A DNA stretch of 64,000 nt from Schlegelella_A sp038318385. GTDB lineage: Bacteria; Pseudomonadota; Gammaproteobacteria; Burkholderiales; Burkholderiaceae_C. Below, in pieces: positions 51,803-60,731 of this stretch. The stretch lies in NCBI GenBank assembly GCA_038318385.1, contig JBBQCD010000013.1, positions 1 to 64,000 on the forward strand. Direction: 5' to 3'. A program made the position numbers and the translations under genes. Position 1 is the first letter of the stretch. Each line of letters opens with the position of its first letter. The notes under the pieces are model-generated. The model was not told the DNA's origin. It saw only the letters and a program-made list of their open reading frames with translations, and ran no database searches.

Positions 51803-52498
51803 CTAGGTCATGACACGCACGCCGAAGATCGCGGTGCCGACACGCACCAGCGTCGAGCCCTCGGCGATCGCCGCCTCGAGGTCGTCGCTCATGCCCATCG
51901 ACAGCGTGTCCAGCGCCACGCCGCGGGCGCGGACGCCATCGAACAGCGCGCGCAACGCACGATGCGGCACGCGCTGGGCCTCGAAGCCCGCGAGCGGCTC
52001 GGGGATCGCCATCAGGCCGCGCAAGGCGAGTCGCGGCAGCACGGCGACGGCCAGCGCAACGGACTCGACCTCGGCCGGATCGAGGCCGCTCTTGGTCGCC
52101 TCGCCGCTGATGTTGACCTGCAGGCAGATCTGCAGCGGCGCAGCGCCTTCGGGCCGCTGCGCCGAGAGGCGTTCGGCGATCTTCAGACGATCGACCGAAT
52201 GCACCCAGTCGAAATGCTCGGCAGCCGCGCGGGTCTTGTTGCTCTGCAAAGGGCCGATGAGGTGCCACTCGGGGCGCGGCCGCAGGTCGGCGAGTGCCGC
52301 GATCTTGTCGAGCCCTTCCTGGACCAGGTTTTCGCCGAATCGCTGTTGCCCGGCAAGCACGGCGGCGCGCACTGCCGCGGCCTCGCAACGCTTGCTGACG
52401 GCAAGCAGCGTGACGCTTTCCACGGGGCGCCCGGCCACGGCGCAGGCACGCTCGATGCGAGCCCGCACCTGCCGAAGGTTGTCTGCGATGATCGCCAT
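51803..52498 (-). CDS. yggS: YggS/PLPBP pyridoxal-phosphate homeostasis protein
   Basis: This 231-residue PLP-binding fold-type III protein buffers PLP and influences amino-acid balance. Lys36 in LLAVSKRCEA binds PLP. Family motifs are GENLVQEGLDK, WHLIGPLQSNKTR, LQVNISGEATKSGL and the C-terminal LSMGMSDDLEAAIAEGSTLVRVGTAIFG. It is divergent from pilT and upstream of proC, the conserved proteobacterial arrangement. Confidence 0.96.
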   Translation of the reverse strand: MAIIADNLRQVRARIERACAVAGRPVESVTLLAVSKRCEAAAVRAAVLAGQQRFGENLVQEGLDKIAALADLRPRPEWHLIGPLQSNKTRAAAEHFDWVHSVDRLKIAERLSAQRPEGAAPLQICLQVNISGEATKSGLDPAEVESVALAVAVLPRLALRGLMAIPEPLAGFEAQRVPHRALRALFDGVRARGVALDTLSMGMSDDLEAAIAEGSTLVRVGTAIFGVRVMT

Positions 52499-52567
52499 AA
52501 TGCGCCGAGCGTACCTCGCATCGGCGTAGGCCAGAGCGTCTCCGGCGCCTCAACCAACTCCCGATCC

Positions 52568-53611
52568 ATGGACATCACCCAACTGCTGGCGTTCTCGGTC
52601 AAGAACAAGGCCTCCGACCTGCACCTGTCCGCGGGCCTGCCGCCGATGATCCGGGTCCATGGCGATGTCCGCCGCATCAATGTCGACCCGCTCGAGCACA
52701 AGCAAGTGCACGACATGGTGTACGACATCATGAACGACTCGCAGCGCAAGGCCTACGAGGAAACGCTGGAGTGCGACTTCTCGTTCGAGATCCAGGGCCT
52801 GGCGCGCTTTCGCGTCAACGCGTTCAACCAGAACCGCGGCGCCGGCGCCGTGTTTCGGACGATTCCCTCGAAGATCCTGACGCTCGAGCAGCTCAACTGC
52901 CCGCCGGTGTTCGCCGAGCTCGCGCTCAAGCCGCGCGGCATGGTGCTGGTCACCGGACCGACCGGCTCCGGCAAGTCGACCACGCTGGCGGCGATGGTCA
53001 ACCACCTCAACGAGAACGAGTTCGGCCATGTGCTGACGGTGGAAGACCCGATCGAGTTCGTGCACGAGTCGAAGAAGTGCCTGGTCAACCAGCGCGAGGT
53101 CGGGCCGCACACGCTGTCGTTCGCGAACGCCTTGCGCTCGGCGCTGCGCGAGGACCCGGATTGCATCCTGGTCGGCGAGATGCGCGACCTCGAAACGATC
53201 CGCCTGGCCCTGACCGCGGCGGAAACCGGGCACCTGGTGTTCGGCACGTTGCACACGTCGAGCGCCGCCAAGACGGTCGACCGGATCGTCGACGTCTTCC
53301 CGGCGGCCGAGAAGGAAATGGTGCGCTCGATGCTGTCCGAGTCGCTGATCGGCGTGATCTCGCAGACGCTGTGCAAGACCAAGGACGGCGCCGGCCGCGT
53401 CGCGACACACGAGATCATGCTGGGCAACGCAGCCATCCGCAACCTGATCCGCGAGAACAAGGTCGCGCAGATGTATTCGTCGATCCAGACCGGCAACAAC
53501 GTCGGCATGCAGACACTCGACCAGAACCTCGCCGAGCTGGTTCGCCGCAACATCGTCGCCCCGGCGGAAGCGCGCGGCAAGGCCAAGTTCCCGGAGAATT
53601 TCCCCGGATGA
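52568..53611 (+). CDS. pilT: Type IV pilus retraction ATPase PilT
   Basis: PilT is a hexameric ATPase that depolymerises type IV pili for twitching and DNA uptake. The 347-residue protein begins MDITQLLAFSVKNKASDLHL. It has Walker A (GPTGSGKSTTL, residues 130-140), the Asp box (VLTVEDPIEFVH), Walker B (CILVGEMRDLETIRLAL), the His box (GHLVFGTLHTSSA) and the retraction motif AIRNLIRE. It is followed by pilU after 96 bp. The pilin and assembly genes are not in the window. Confidence 0.97.
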   Translation: MDITQLLAFSVKNKASDLHLSAGLPPMIRVHGDVRRINVDPLEHKQVHDMVYDIMNDSQRKAYEETLECDFSFEIQGLARFRVNAFNQNRGAGAVFRTIPSKILTLEQLNCPPVFAELALKPRGMVLVTGPTGSGKSTTLAAMVNHLNENEFGHVLTVEDPIEFVHESKKCLVNQREVGPHTLSFANALRSALREDPDCILVGEMRDLETIRLALTAAETGHLVFGTLHTSSAAKTVDRIVDVFPAAEKEMVRSMLSESLIGVISQTLCKTKDGAGRVATHEIMLGNAAIRNLIRENKVAQMYSSIQTGNNVGMQTLDQNLAELVRRNIVAPAEARGKAKFPENFPG

Positions 53612-53707
53612 GCCCGAAGGCGACCCCGTCGGTGTCGATGGGGCCGCACCCGGCGAGCGCGCGGGCGCCTGCCGGACCGAAGGCCGACAGTCAAAGGAAC
53701 GCTTGAA

Positions 53708-54844
<1,137 letters not shown>

Positions 54845-54893
54845 GTCTGCGGCGCGCCGGCGCCGCGCGCCTTAAACTCCGCGGACCCCGCAG

Positions 54894-54916
54894 ACGGCCT
54901 CCCTCGAGGCCGTTTT
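54894..54916 (+). terminator. Rho-independent terminator after pilU
   Basis: ACGGCCTC and GAGGCCGT form a perfect 8-bp stem with a 4-base loop, followed directly by TTT. It lies 50 bp after the pilU stop and ends only 23 bp before the next ATG. It should end the pil transcript; it also sits close enough to the next start that the next gene must use a promoter within or just after it, or be read through. Confidence 0.6.
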
Positions 54917-54939
54917 CCATGGACGAAGGAGTTCTCCCG

Positions 54940-55848
54940 ATGACCGCACGGACCTACGAGTCGACCCCCGCGCGCCGCGCCGCCTTTCTCGGACTCGGCG
55001 TCATGGGCTACCCGATGGCCGGTCACCTGCAGCGCGCCGGCCACCACGTCACCGTCTACAACCGCACGGCGACCAAGGCGGCGCAGTGGGTCGAGGCCTA
55101 CGGCGGTGCGGCGGCGCCGACGCCGCGCGACGCGGCCGCGGACGCCGACATCGTCTGCGCCTGCGTCGGCAACGACGACGACCTGCGCTCGGTGGTGCTC
55201 GGCGAAGGCGGAGCCTTCGCCGGCATGCGCCCGGGCGCGATCTTCGTCGACCACACCACGGCCTCGGCGGCGGTGGCGCGCGAACTCAGCGCCGAAGCCA
55301 CGGCGCGCGGACTGCACTTCATCGACGCCCCGGTGTCGGGCGGCAACGTCGGTGCCGAGAACGGAGCCCTGACGGTGATGTGCGGCGGCGACGCGGCGGC
55401 GTTCGAGACGGCACGTCCGCTCGTCGCGGCCTACGCACGCGCCGTCACGTTGCTCGGGCCCAGCGGTGCCGGCCAGCTGGCCAAGATGGTCAACCAGGTG
55501 GCAATCGCCGGCCTCGTGCAGGGGCTGGCCGAAGCGATCGCGTTCGGCGAGCGCGCCGGGCTCGACATGAAGGCGGTGCTGGAGGTCATCGGCAAAGGCG
55601 CCGCCCAGAGCTGGCAGTTGGACAACCGCGGCCCTACGATGATCGAGGGGCGCTTCGATTTCGGCTTCGCCGTCGACTGGATGCGCAAGGACCTCGGCCT
55701 CGTGCTCGACGAGGCCCGGCGCAACGGTGCCCAGTTGCCGGTGACGGCACTCGTCGACCAGTTTTATGCCGAGCTGCAGGCGCGCGGCGGGAATCGTGCC
55801 GACACGTCGAGCCTGATCCGGCGCCTGGAGCGAGCGCCGCGCCGCTGA
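54940..55848 (+). CDS. NAD(P)-dependent beta-hydroxyacid dehydrogenase (3-hydroxyisobutyrate type)
   Basis: This 302-residue dehydrogenase has the Rossmann motif AFLGLGVMGYPMAGHL, VYNRTATKA, the substrate motif FIDAPVSGGNVGAENGALTVM, and catalytic Lys in GAGQLAKMVNQVAIAGLVQG. Family substrates include 3-hydroxyisobutyrate, tartronate semialdehyde and glyoxylate; specificity is uncertain. The ATG was chosen because an AAGGAG ribosome site sits nine bases upstream; an earlier in-frame ATG would include that site. It is separated from pilU by a terminator. Confidence 0.9.
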   Translation: MTARTYESTPARRAAFLGLGVMGYPMAGHLQRAGHHVTVYNRTATKAAQWVEAYGGAAAPTPRDAAADADIVCACVGNDDDLRSVVLGEGGAFAGMRPGAIFVDHTTASAAVARELSAEATARGLHFIDAPVSGGNVGAENGALTVMCGGDAAAFETARPLVAAYARAVTLLGPSGAGQLAKMVNQVAIAGLVQGLAEAIAFGERAGLDMKAVLEVIGKGAAQSWQLDNRGPTMIEGRFDFGFAVDWMRKDLGLVLDEARRNGAQLPVTALVDQFYAELQARGGNRADTSSLIRRLERAPRR

Positions 55849-55961
55849 ATCCGACGCGGTTATGACGAAGGGCCGGCCTGCAAGCAGGGCCCGACAGACA
55901 ACTTTGGCCGGCGCGACGGCGAAAGAGGAACTCGCGCCGCGGAACCGGCTCGGCGGGAGCG

Positions 55962-56615
55962 CTACTTCGGCGCCGAGGCCGCGGGCGCTGGAGCCGGGCT
56001 GCGCGGCTGCAGATTCGCCAGCTCGGCTTCCGAGATGATCTCGAACACGCGCACCACCTTGCGCACGCCATCGACGCCGCGCGCCACTTCGGCGGCCCGG
56101 TGGGCCTCGCGCTCGGTGACGCGACCCATCAGGTAGACCGTCTGGTTCGAAGTGGAGACCTTGATCGCGTTCGAGAAGAGGTCCTTGGCATCGATCAGGC
56201 TCGCCTTGACCTTGCTGGTGAGGAAGCCGTCGCGCGAGCGGCTGATGAACGACTGCGCCATTCCGACGACCAGCTCGTTGACGACCGTCTGCACGTTGGC
56301 GACGCCGCCGACGAGCCGCTCGGCGGTGGCCTTGTCGGCGGCGGTCTCGACGTCGCCGGTCAGCAGCACGATCCGGTTGTAGCTCGTCACGCTGATCTTG
56401 CCGCGGTCGCCCATGACCTCGCGGATCCGGCTGGCCGCCTTGATCTCGATGGCCTCGTCCTCGACGATCGCCCCCGAAGTGCGGCGGTCGGTCGCGACCA
56501 TGGCGCCGCCGACGACGGCGCCGCCGAGCAGCAGCGGCGCACAGGCAGAAAGGGACGCGCCGGCCGCGATGGCCAGGGCGAGCGCGCGCGCACAGCGCAA
56601 TGCGTGAGGACTCAT
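55962..56615 (-). CDS. BON-domain outer-membrane lipoprotein (DolP/YraP-like)
   Basis: This 217-residue protein has a lipoprotein signal peptide (LALAIAAGASLSACAPL; lipobox L-S-A-C) and two BON domains (IEIKAASRIREVMGDRGKIS...; FLTSKVKASLIDAKDLFSNAIKV...). YraP/DolP binds anionic phospholipid and supports outer-membrane integrity. The C-terminus is an Ala/Pro-rich tail. Its ATG overlaps the stop of the SIS-domain gene (ATGA), the same order as diaA-yraP in enterobacteria. Confidence 0.92.
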   Translation of the reverse strand: MSPHALRCARALALAIAAGASLSACAPLLLGGAVVGGAMVATDRRTSGAIVEDEAIEIKAASRIREVMGDRGKISVTSYNRIVLLTGDVETAADKATAERLVGGVANVQTVVNELVVGMAQSFISRSRDGFLTSKVKASLIDAKDLFSNAIKVSTSNQTVYLMGRVTEREAHRAAEVARGVDGVRKVVRVFEIISEAELANLQPRSPAPAPAASAPK

Positions 56616-57208
56616 GTGTTTTCCTGTTCTCCCAGGAGTTGCAGGTCGACGGCATCGCACAGGCAATGCAGCACCAGCAGGTGAACTTCCTGGATCCGTG
56701 CCGTCCGTTCGTGCGGCACGCAGATGTGGACGTCGGTCTCGGTCAGCCGTTCGCGGACCTTGCCCCCGGTGTGGCCGGTGAGCGCGACCACTGTCATTTC
56801 CTTGGCGTGTGCCGCCTCGATCGCGGCGAGCACGTTGGCCGAGTTGCCGCTGGTCGTCATGGCCAGCAGCAAGTCGCCGGGTGCGCCGAGCGCCTGGACC
56901 TGCTTGGCGAAGACGACTTCGAAGCTGTAGTCGTTGCCGACCGCCGTCAGGATCGAGGTGTCGGTCGTCAGGGCGATCGCCGCCAGGCCGGGTCGCTCGC
57001 GCTCGAAGCGACCGACGAACTCCGCCGCGAAGTGCTGGGCGTCGCTCGCCGAACCACCATTGCCGCAAGTCAGGACCTTGCCACCGCCGGTGATGCAGCC
57101 GACGAGCGCGCTGACGGCGTCGGCGATGGGCTTGCTGAGGACTTCGGCGGCGGCGTACTTGAGATCGGCGCTGTCGAAGAACTGCTGCTGGATGCGTTGT
57201 TCGAGCAT
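56612..57208 (-). CDS. SIS-domain protein (DiaA/phosphoheptose isomerase-like)
   Basis: The 198-residue protein is a single sugar-isomerase (SIS) domain: GKVLTCGNGGSASDAQHFAAEFVGRF, LTTDTSILTAVGNDYSFE, LAMTTSGNSANVLAAIE, and the GmhA/DiaA tail EVHLLVLHCLCDAVD. GmhA makes heptose 7-phosphate for LPS, while DiaA binds DnaA. The conserved neighbourhood with a BON lipoprotein favours the DiaA-type lineage. The rsmI and yraN genes usually upstream are absent here, where a nitrogen-compound cluster begins instead. Confidence 0.88.
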   Translation of the reverse strand: MLEQRIQQQFFDSADLKYAAAEVLSKPIADAVSALVGCITGGGKVLTCGNGGSASDAQHFAAEFVGRFERERPGLAAIALTTDTSILTAVGNDYSFEVVFAKQVQALGAPGDLLLAMTTSGNSANVLAAIEAAHAKEMTVVALTGHTGGKVRERLTETDVHICVPHERTARIQEVHLLVLHCLCDAVDLQLLGEQENT

Positions 57209-57340
57209 GGTGGGCGATGATAAGACACGGGTCCGGGCGCGGGGTTCCCTGCCCGCTCGCGAAGCGTCTGCGCTGAACGGCGGATCGCTTCGACCCGCGC
57301 GGCTCGCGCCGTTTCGCCCAGACGCGCATCTCGCGCCTCG

Positions 57341-58027
57341 TCAGCGCTCCAGCGCACCGAGGAGCGCCGAGGCCGGCGCGTGCCAGCCGACGATCGCACC
57401 CTGCGCTGCGATCATCGCCAGCGCCTGCGCCTTGAACGCGGGGAAGTAGCTCTCGGTGCCGTCCTCGACGAGCAGGCACTCGTAGCCGCGGTCGTTGGCT
57501 TCGCGCATGGAGGTCTGCACGCAGACCTCGGTCGTCACCCCGGTGAACACGAGATGGGTGATGCCCAGAGCCTGCAGGCGCTCGTGCAGGCCGGTTGCCC
57601 AGAACATGCCCTTTCCCGGCTTGTCGATGGCGATCTCGCCCGGCCAGGGGGTGAGCTCGGCGATGATGGCGGTGCCCGGCTCGCCGGCAACGAGGAGGCG
57701 CCCCATCGGCCCGGCATCGCCGATGCGCAGGCTCGGTGCGCCGCGCAGCCGCTTGGCCGGCGGGCAGTCGGAGAGATCGGCCCGGTGCGCCTCGCGGGTG
57801 TGGATGATCGGCCAGCCGCGCACGCGCCACGCGCCGAGCAACGCAGCGATCACCGGGATCGCCGGCCGCAGCAGCGTCACGTCGTTGCCGAGCGAGGCGC
57901 CGAAGCCGCCGGGCTCGACGAAATCGCGCTGCATGTCGATGACGACCAGCGCCGTGCGCCCGGGTGCGAACACATAGCCGAAGGGCGTCGCCTTGACGGC
58001 GATGCCCGGCTCTGCAGCGGCTTTCAC
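57341..58027 (-). CDS. Isochorismatase-like cysteine hydrolase, BiuH/TrtA paralogue
   Basis: This 228-residue cysteine hydrolase has a complete D-K-C triad: Asp31 (LVVIDMQRDF), Lys136 (AIDKPGKGMFW) and Cys169 (GVTTEVCVQTSMREANDRG). It is clearly paralogous to the BiuH-like protein encoded 1.6 kb upstream, with shared stretches such as IIHTREAHRADLSD. Characterised relatives hydrolyse biuret, triuret, ureidoacrylate or nicotinamide. The start is GTG, overlapping the ABC ATPase stop (GTGA), so it is co-translated as the last gene of the cluster. Triuret or another urea-type amide is a plausible substrate (inference). Confidence 0.85.
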   Translation of the reverse strand: MKAAAEPGIAVKATPFGYVFAPGRTALVVIDMQRDFVEPGGFGASLGNDVTLLRPAIPVIAALLGAWRVRGWPIIHTREAHRADLSDCPPAKRLRGAPSLRIGDAGPMGRLLVAGEPGTAIIAELTPWPGEIAIDKPGKGMFWATGLHERLQALGITHLVFTGVTTEVCVQTSMREANDRGYECLLVEDGTESYFPAFKAQALAMIAAQGAIVGWHAPASALLGALER

Positions 58028-59649
58028 GCAGCCTCCGGCAGCGACGCAGGGTGTTCGTCGGCCCCGCCCATGTGGGCGCCGATGGTGCGGCGGTCGGCGT
58101 CGGCGGCAGGCGTCTCGTAGACCACGCGGCCCTCGCTCATGACGATGATGCGGTCGGCGAGCTCGAGCAACTCGTCGAGATCCTCGCTCACCAGCAGCAC
58201 CGCGCCCCCCTTCTCGCGCACCTGCACGATGCGCGCGTGGATTTCGGCGACCGCCGCGAAGTCGAGACCGAACACCGGATTGGCCGCGATCAGCACATTG
58301 ATCTTTCCGGCCAGCTCGCGGGCGAGCACGGCGCGCTGGACGTTGCCGCCGGAGAGGCTGGCGATGGCCGCCGTTTCGCCGCGCGTCTTGATCCCGTACT
58401 CGGCGATCCACGCTCGCGCGCGTTCGCGCCAGGCGCCGAAGCGCAACCAGGTGAGGCCCGGCACGCGGCCGCCCTGCAGCGGCGGCTGGTCGAAATCCCG
58501 CAGCGCCATGTTGTGGGCCACGCTGAGCTCGCCGACACTGGCGCTGCGCAGCGGTTCCTCGGTGAGCGCGCGCAGCTGCAGCCGGTGGTTCTCGCTGCGC
58601 GTTCCGGCATAGGGCTGGCCGGCAACGCGCACTGTGCCGCCGGCACGCGCCCGCTGGCCGACGATGGCCTCGACCAGCTCGCGCTGGCCGTTGCCCGAGA
58701 CGCCGGCGATGCCGAGGATCTCGCCGGCACGCACGGCCAGGCTCAGCGAGCGCACGGCCAGCGTGCCGCGATCGCCCATCGCGCTCAGCCCGGCGATCTC
58801 CAGCGCCACCGCAGCGCTCGCATCGACCGGCGATCGCGGCGTGGGCGTACTGGCCTCAACCGCGCTCTCCTCAGCGGCCGTCGCTGCCTCGCCCATCATG
58901 GCCTGCGCGAGACGGGCAGGTGTCGTCGTCGCCACCGCCGCCCCATGCACCTTGCGCCCCCGTCGCAACACGGTCACTTCATCGGCGTAGGCCATGACCT
59001 CGCGGAACTTGTGCGTGATCATCAGCACGGTGCACTCGCCTCGCCGCGCCACCGCGCGCACGAAGGCAAGAACTTCGTCGGCCTCCTGCGGCGTCAGCAC
59101 TGAGGTCGGTTCGTCGAGGATCAGGAGGCGCGGCTTCAGATAGAGCTGCTTCAACAACTCGAGCTTCTGCTTCTCGCCGGCCGAGAGGCCCGCGGGCGCG
59201 GCGTCGAGGTCGAGCGTGAAAGGCGTGGTGCGCAGGAACGCGGCCAACGCCGCGCGTTCCTTCTTCCAGTCGATGACGGCGGACGTGCGCCCGCCGGCGA
59301 GCAGCAGGTTCTCGGCCACGCTCATGCCCGGCGCGAGCGTTAAGTGCTGGTAGACCATGCCGATGCCCAGCGCCCGCGCCACGATGGGGGTGCCGATGTC
59401 ATGCTCGCGGCCGTCGACGAGGATCGCGCCGCCGTCGGGCCGCTGCGAGCCGGCGACGCACTTCACCAGCGTGCTCTTGCCGGCGCCGTTCTCGCCCAGA
59501 AGGGCGTGCACCGATCCCGGGGCGACCTTCAGCGTCACGCGGTCCATGGCGGTGAAGGAGCCGAAGCGTTTGGTGAGATCGAAGGTCTCGAGGGCCAGCG
59601 CCCCGGTGTGAACGGAAGCGCCTGCGCCGGGGACCGGCGGTGCGCTCAT
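58024..59649 (-). CDS. BMP-type ABC importer ATPase (two fused nucleotide-binding domains)
   Basis: The 541-residue protein has two ABC domains as in sugar/nucleoside importers that use BMP binding proteins. Domain 1 has Walker A (LLGENGAGKSTLVKC), GLSAGEKQKLELLK signature and LLILDEPTSVLTP. Domain 2 has the degenerate P-loop typical of this class (IAGVSGNGQRELVEAI), LSGGNVQRAVLAREL and VLIAANPVFGLD. Only the first site is likely to hydrolyse ATP. It overlaps both flanking hydrolase genes by 4 bp (ATGA and GTGA), placing it between two paralogous cysteine hydrolases and 2.2 kb from its permeases. Confidence 0.92.
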   Translation of the reverse strand: MSAPPVPGAGASVHTGALALETFDLTKRFGSFTAMDRVTLKVAPGSVHALLGENGAGKSTLVKCVAGSQRPDGGAILVDGREHDIGTPIVARALGIGMVYQHLTLAPGMSVAENLLLAGGRTSAVIDWKKERAALAAFLRTTPFTLDLDAAPAGLSAGEKQKLELLKQLYLKPRLLILDEPTSVLTPQEADEVLAFVRAVARRGECTVLMITHKFREVMAYADEVTVLRRGRKVHGAAVATTTPARLAQAMMGEAATAAEESAVEASTPTPRSPVDASAAVALEIAGLSAMGDRGTLAVRSLSLAVRAGEILGIAGVSGNGQRELVEAIVGQRARAGGTVRVAGQPYAGTRSENHRLQLRALTEEPLRSASVGELSVAHNMALRDFDQPPLQGGRVPGLTWLRFGAWRERARAWIAEYGIKTRGETAAIASLSGGNVQRAVLARELAGKINVLIAANPVFGLDFAAVAEIHARIVQVREKGGAVLLVSEDLDELLELADRIIVMSEGRVVYETPAADADRRTIGAHMGGADEHPASLPEAA

Positions 59650-60350
59650 GCCGGCACCTTCGCCGCGAGCGCTGCCAGCACCGCCGCCGAAGGCGCCACC
59701 GCGCCGAACACGCCGCCCTGCATCGTCACCATCTTCAGCGCAGCGGCATGGTTGCCGGCATCGGTGGCGGCGGTGCAGTCGGCGAGCAGCAGGCACTCGA
59801 AGCCGCGGTCGTTGGCCTCGCGCATCGTCGTGTGCACGCAGACGTCGGTGGTGATGCCGGCGAGCAGCAGGTTGACGATGCCCTTCGCGCGCAGGATGAG
59901 CTCGAGGTCGGTGGCGCAGAACGAGCCCTTGCCCGGCTTGTCGATCACCACCTCGCCGGCAAGCGGCGCCAGATCGTCGATGATCTGCCAGCCCGGCTCG
60001 CCGCGCACGAGGATGCGGCCGCACGGCCCGTCGTCGCCGATGCCGCGCCCGCCCTCGCCGATCTGGCGCGAACGCCAGCGCTTGTTGGCCGGCAGGTCCG
60101 ACAGATCGGGCCGATGCCCTTCGCGCGTGTGGATGATGGCGTAGCCCTGCTCGCGCATCGCGGCCATCACGCGCTGGATCGGCGCGATCGGCGCGCGCGT
60201 CAGCGAGAGGTCGTAGCCCATCTTGTCGACATAGCCGCCGACGCCGCAGAAGTCGGTCTGCATGTCGATGACGACGAGGGCGGTGTTGGCCGGGCGCAGG
60301 TCGCCGTCGTAGGGCCAGGGGTAGGGTTCGGCGTCGATGAACATGCTCAT
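59646..60350 (-). CDS. Biuret amidohydrolase-like cysteine hydrolase
   Basis: This 234-residue protein closely resembles biuret hydrolase BiuH as I recall it from Rhizobium (FIDAEPYPWPYDG, MGYDLSL, SDLPANKRWRSRQIG, GPCGRIL). It would convert biuret to allophanate and ammonia. The isochorismatase-fold triad is intact: Asp29 (VVIDMQTDF), Lys138 (VIDKPGKGSF) and Cys171 (ITTDVCVHTTMREANDRG); these line up with the BiuH triad. The next gene starts within its stop codon. Two ATGs two codons apart are possible starts, and neither has a strong ribosome site. A short tandem repeat and a structured repeat lie just upstream. Confidence 0.85.
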   Translation of the reverse strand: MSMFIDAEPYPWPYDGDLRPANTALVVIDMQTDFCGVGGYVDKMGYDLSLTRAPIAPIQRVMAAMREQGYAIIHTREGHRPDLSDLPANKRWRSRQIGEGGRGIGDDGPCGRILVRGEPGWQIIDDLAPLAGEVVIDKPGKGSFCATDLELILRAKGIVNLLLAGITTDVCVHTTMREANDRGFECLLLADCTAATDAGNHAAALKMVTMQGGVFGAVAPSAAVLAALAAKVPA

Positions 60351-60361
60351 TGCATCCGGGT

Positions 60362-60421
60362 GATGGCGGTGGCCGTCGCGGTGGCCGTGGCCTTCGCCGT
60401 GGCGATCACCGTGGCCATGGC
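60362..60421. repeat. Degenerate hexanucleotide tandem repeat upstream of the BiuH-like gene
   Basis: About ten 6-bp units run in tandem; most read CGTGGC or GGTGGC, with a few variants (CTTCGC, GATCAC). They end 11 bp from the BiuH-like ATG, so they cover its probable leader. On the coding strand they read as GCCACG-type units with no apparent hairpin. Confidence 0.6.
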
Positions 60422-60424
60422 GGC

Positions 60425-60524
60425 GGCGGACGCGAGGCGGCCGATGGCGCTCATGTCCCCCGAAGCGTCGCTGCGCAGCGCTTCTCCTCCTTTACTTCGC
60501 TCCATCGGCCGCCTCACGTCCGCC
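60425..60524 (-). repeat. Nested-hairpin repeat element, copy 1
   Basis: The outer arms at 60425-60447 and 60502-60524 are 23 bp long and complementary with one mismatch, which would be a G-U pair in an RNA read leftward. Inside is GCTCATGTCCCCCGAAG, then an inner stem (GAAGCG/CGCTTC, 60462-60484) and CTTCTCCTCCTTT. These inner flanks are almost identical in copy 2, but both stems have different sequences. On the leftward strand the element contains AAAGGAGG, a perfect anti-SD match, and an ACATGAGCG. It lies between the formamidase and BiuH-like genes. I do not recognise a named family. Confidence 0.75.
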
Positions 60525-60588
60525 ACCGAACCGAGCGCCGAGTCGAGCACCCAACCGAGTCGAGGCCCGCGTCGCCTGCCACGCGGCA

Positions 60589-60696
60589 GGATCGGGACGG
60601 CGGGGCGCTCGGTGAAGCGCAGGAAAGGAGGAGAAGGCGGCGACGAGCCGCCTTCGGGGGACATGAGCGCAACAGAGCGCCCCGCCGTCCCGATCC
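60589..60696 (+). repeat. Nested-hairpin repeat element, copy 2 (inverted relative to copy 1)
   Basis: Perfect 22-bp outer arms (60589-60610 and 60675-60696) enclose AAAGGAGGAGAAG, a perfect inner hairpin (GAAGGCGGC, loop GACGA, GCCGCCTTC; 60633-60655) and CTTCGGGGGACATGAGCGC. The inner flanks match copy 1 in the opposite orientation; the outer and inner stems do not. This makes it a variable-stem, conserved-flank structure. It ends 35 bp downstream of the formamidase stop codon. Confidence 0.75.
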
Positions 60697-60731
60697 CGAG
60701 TGCCGCCCGATCTCGCATGCCTCCGTCCACG

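Noticed and set aside
60347..60730. A 127-codon leftward reading frame whose stop overlaps the BiuH-like ATG
   Set aside because: It is built almost entirely from the two inverted hairpin elements and the tandem repeat (ending in an Ala/Thr repeat), so the peptide is a by-product of repeat sequence. No ribosome site precedes it.
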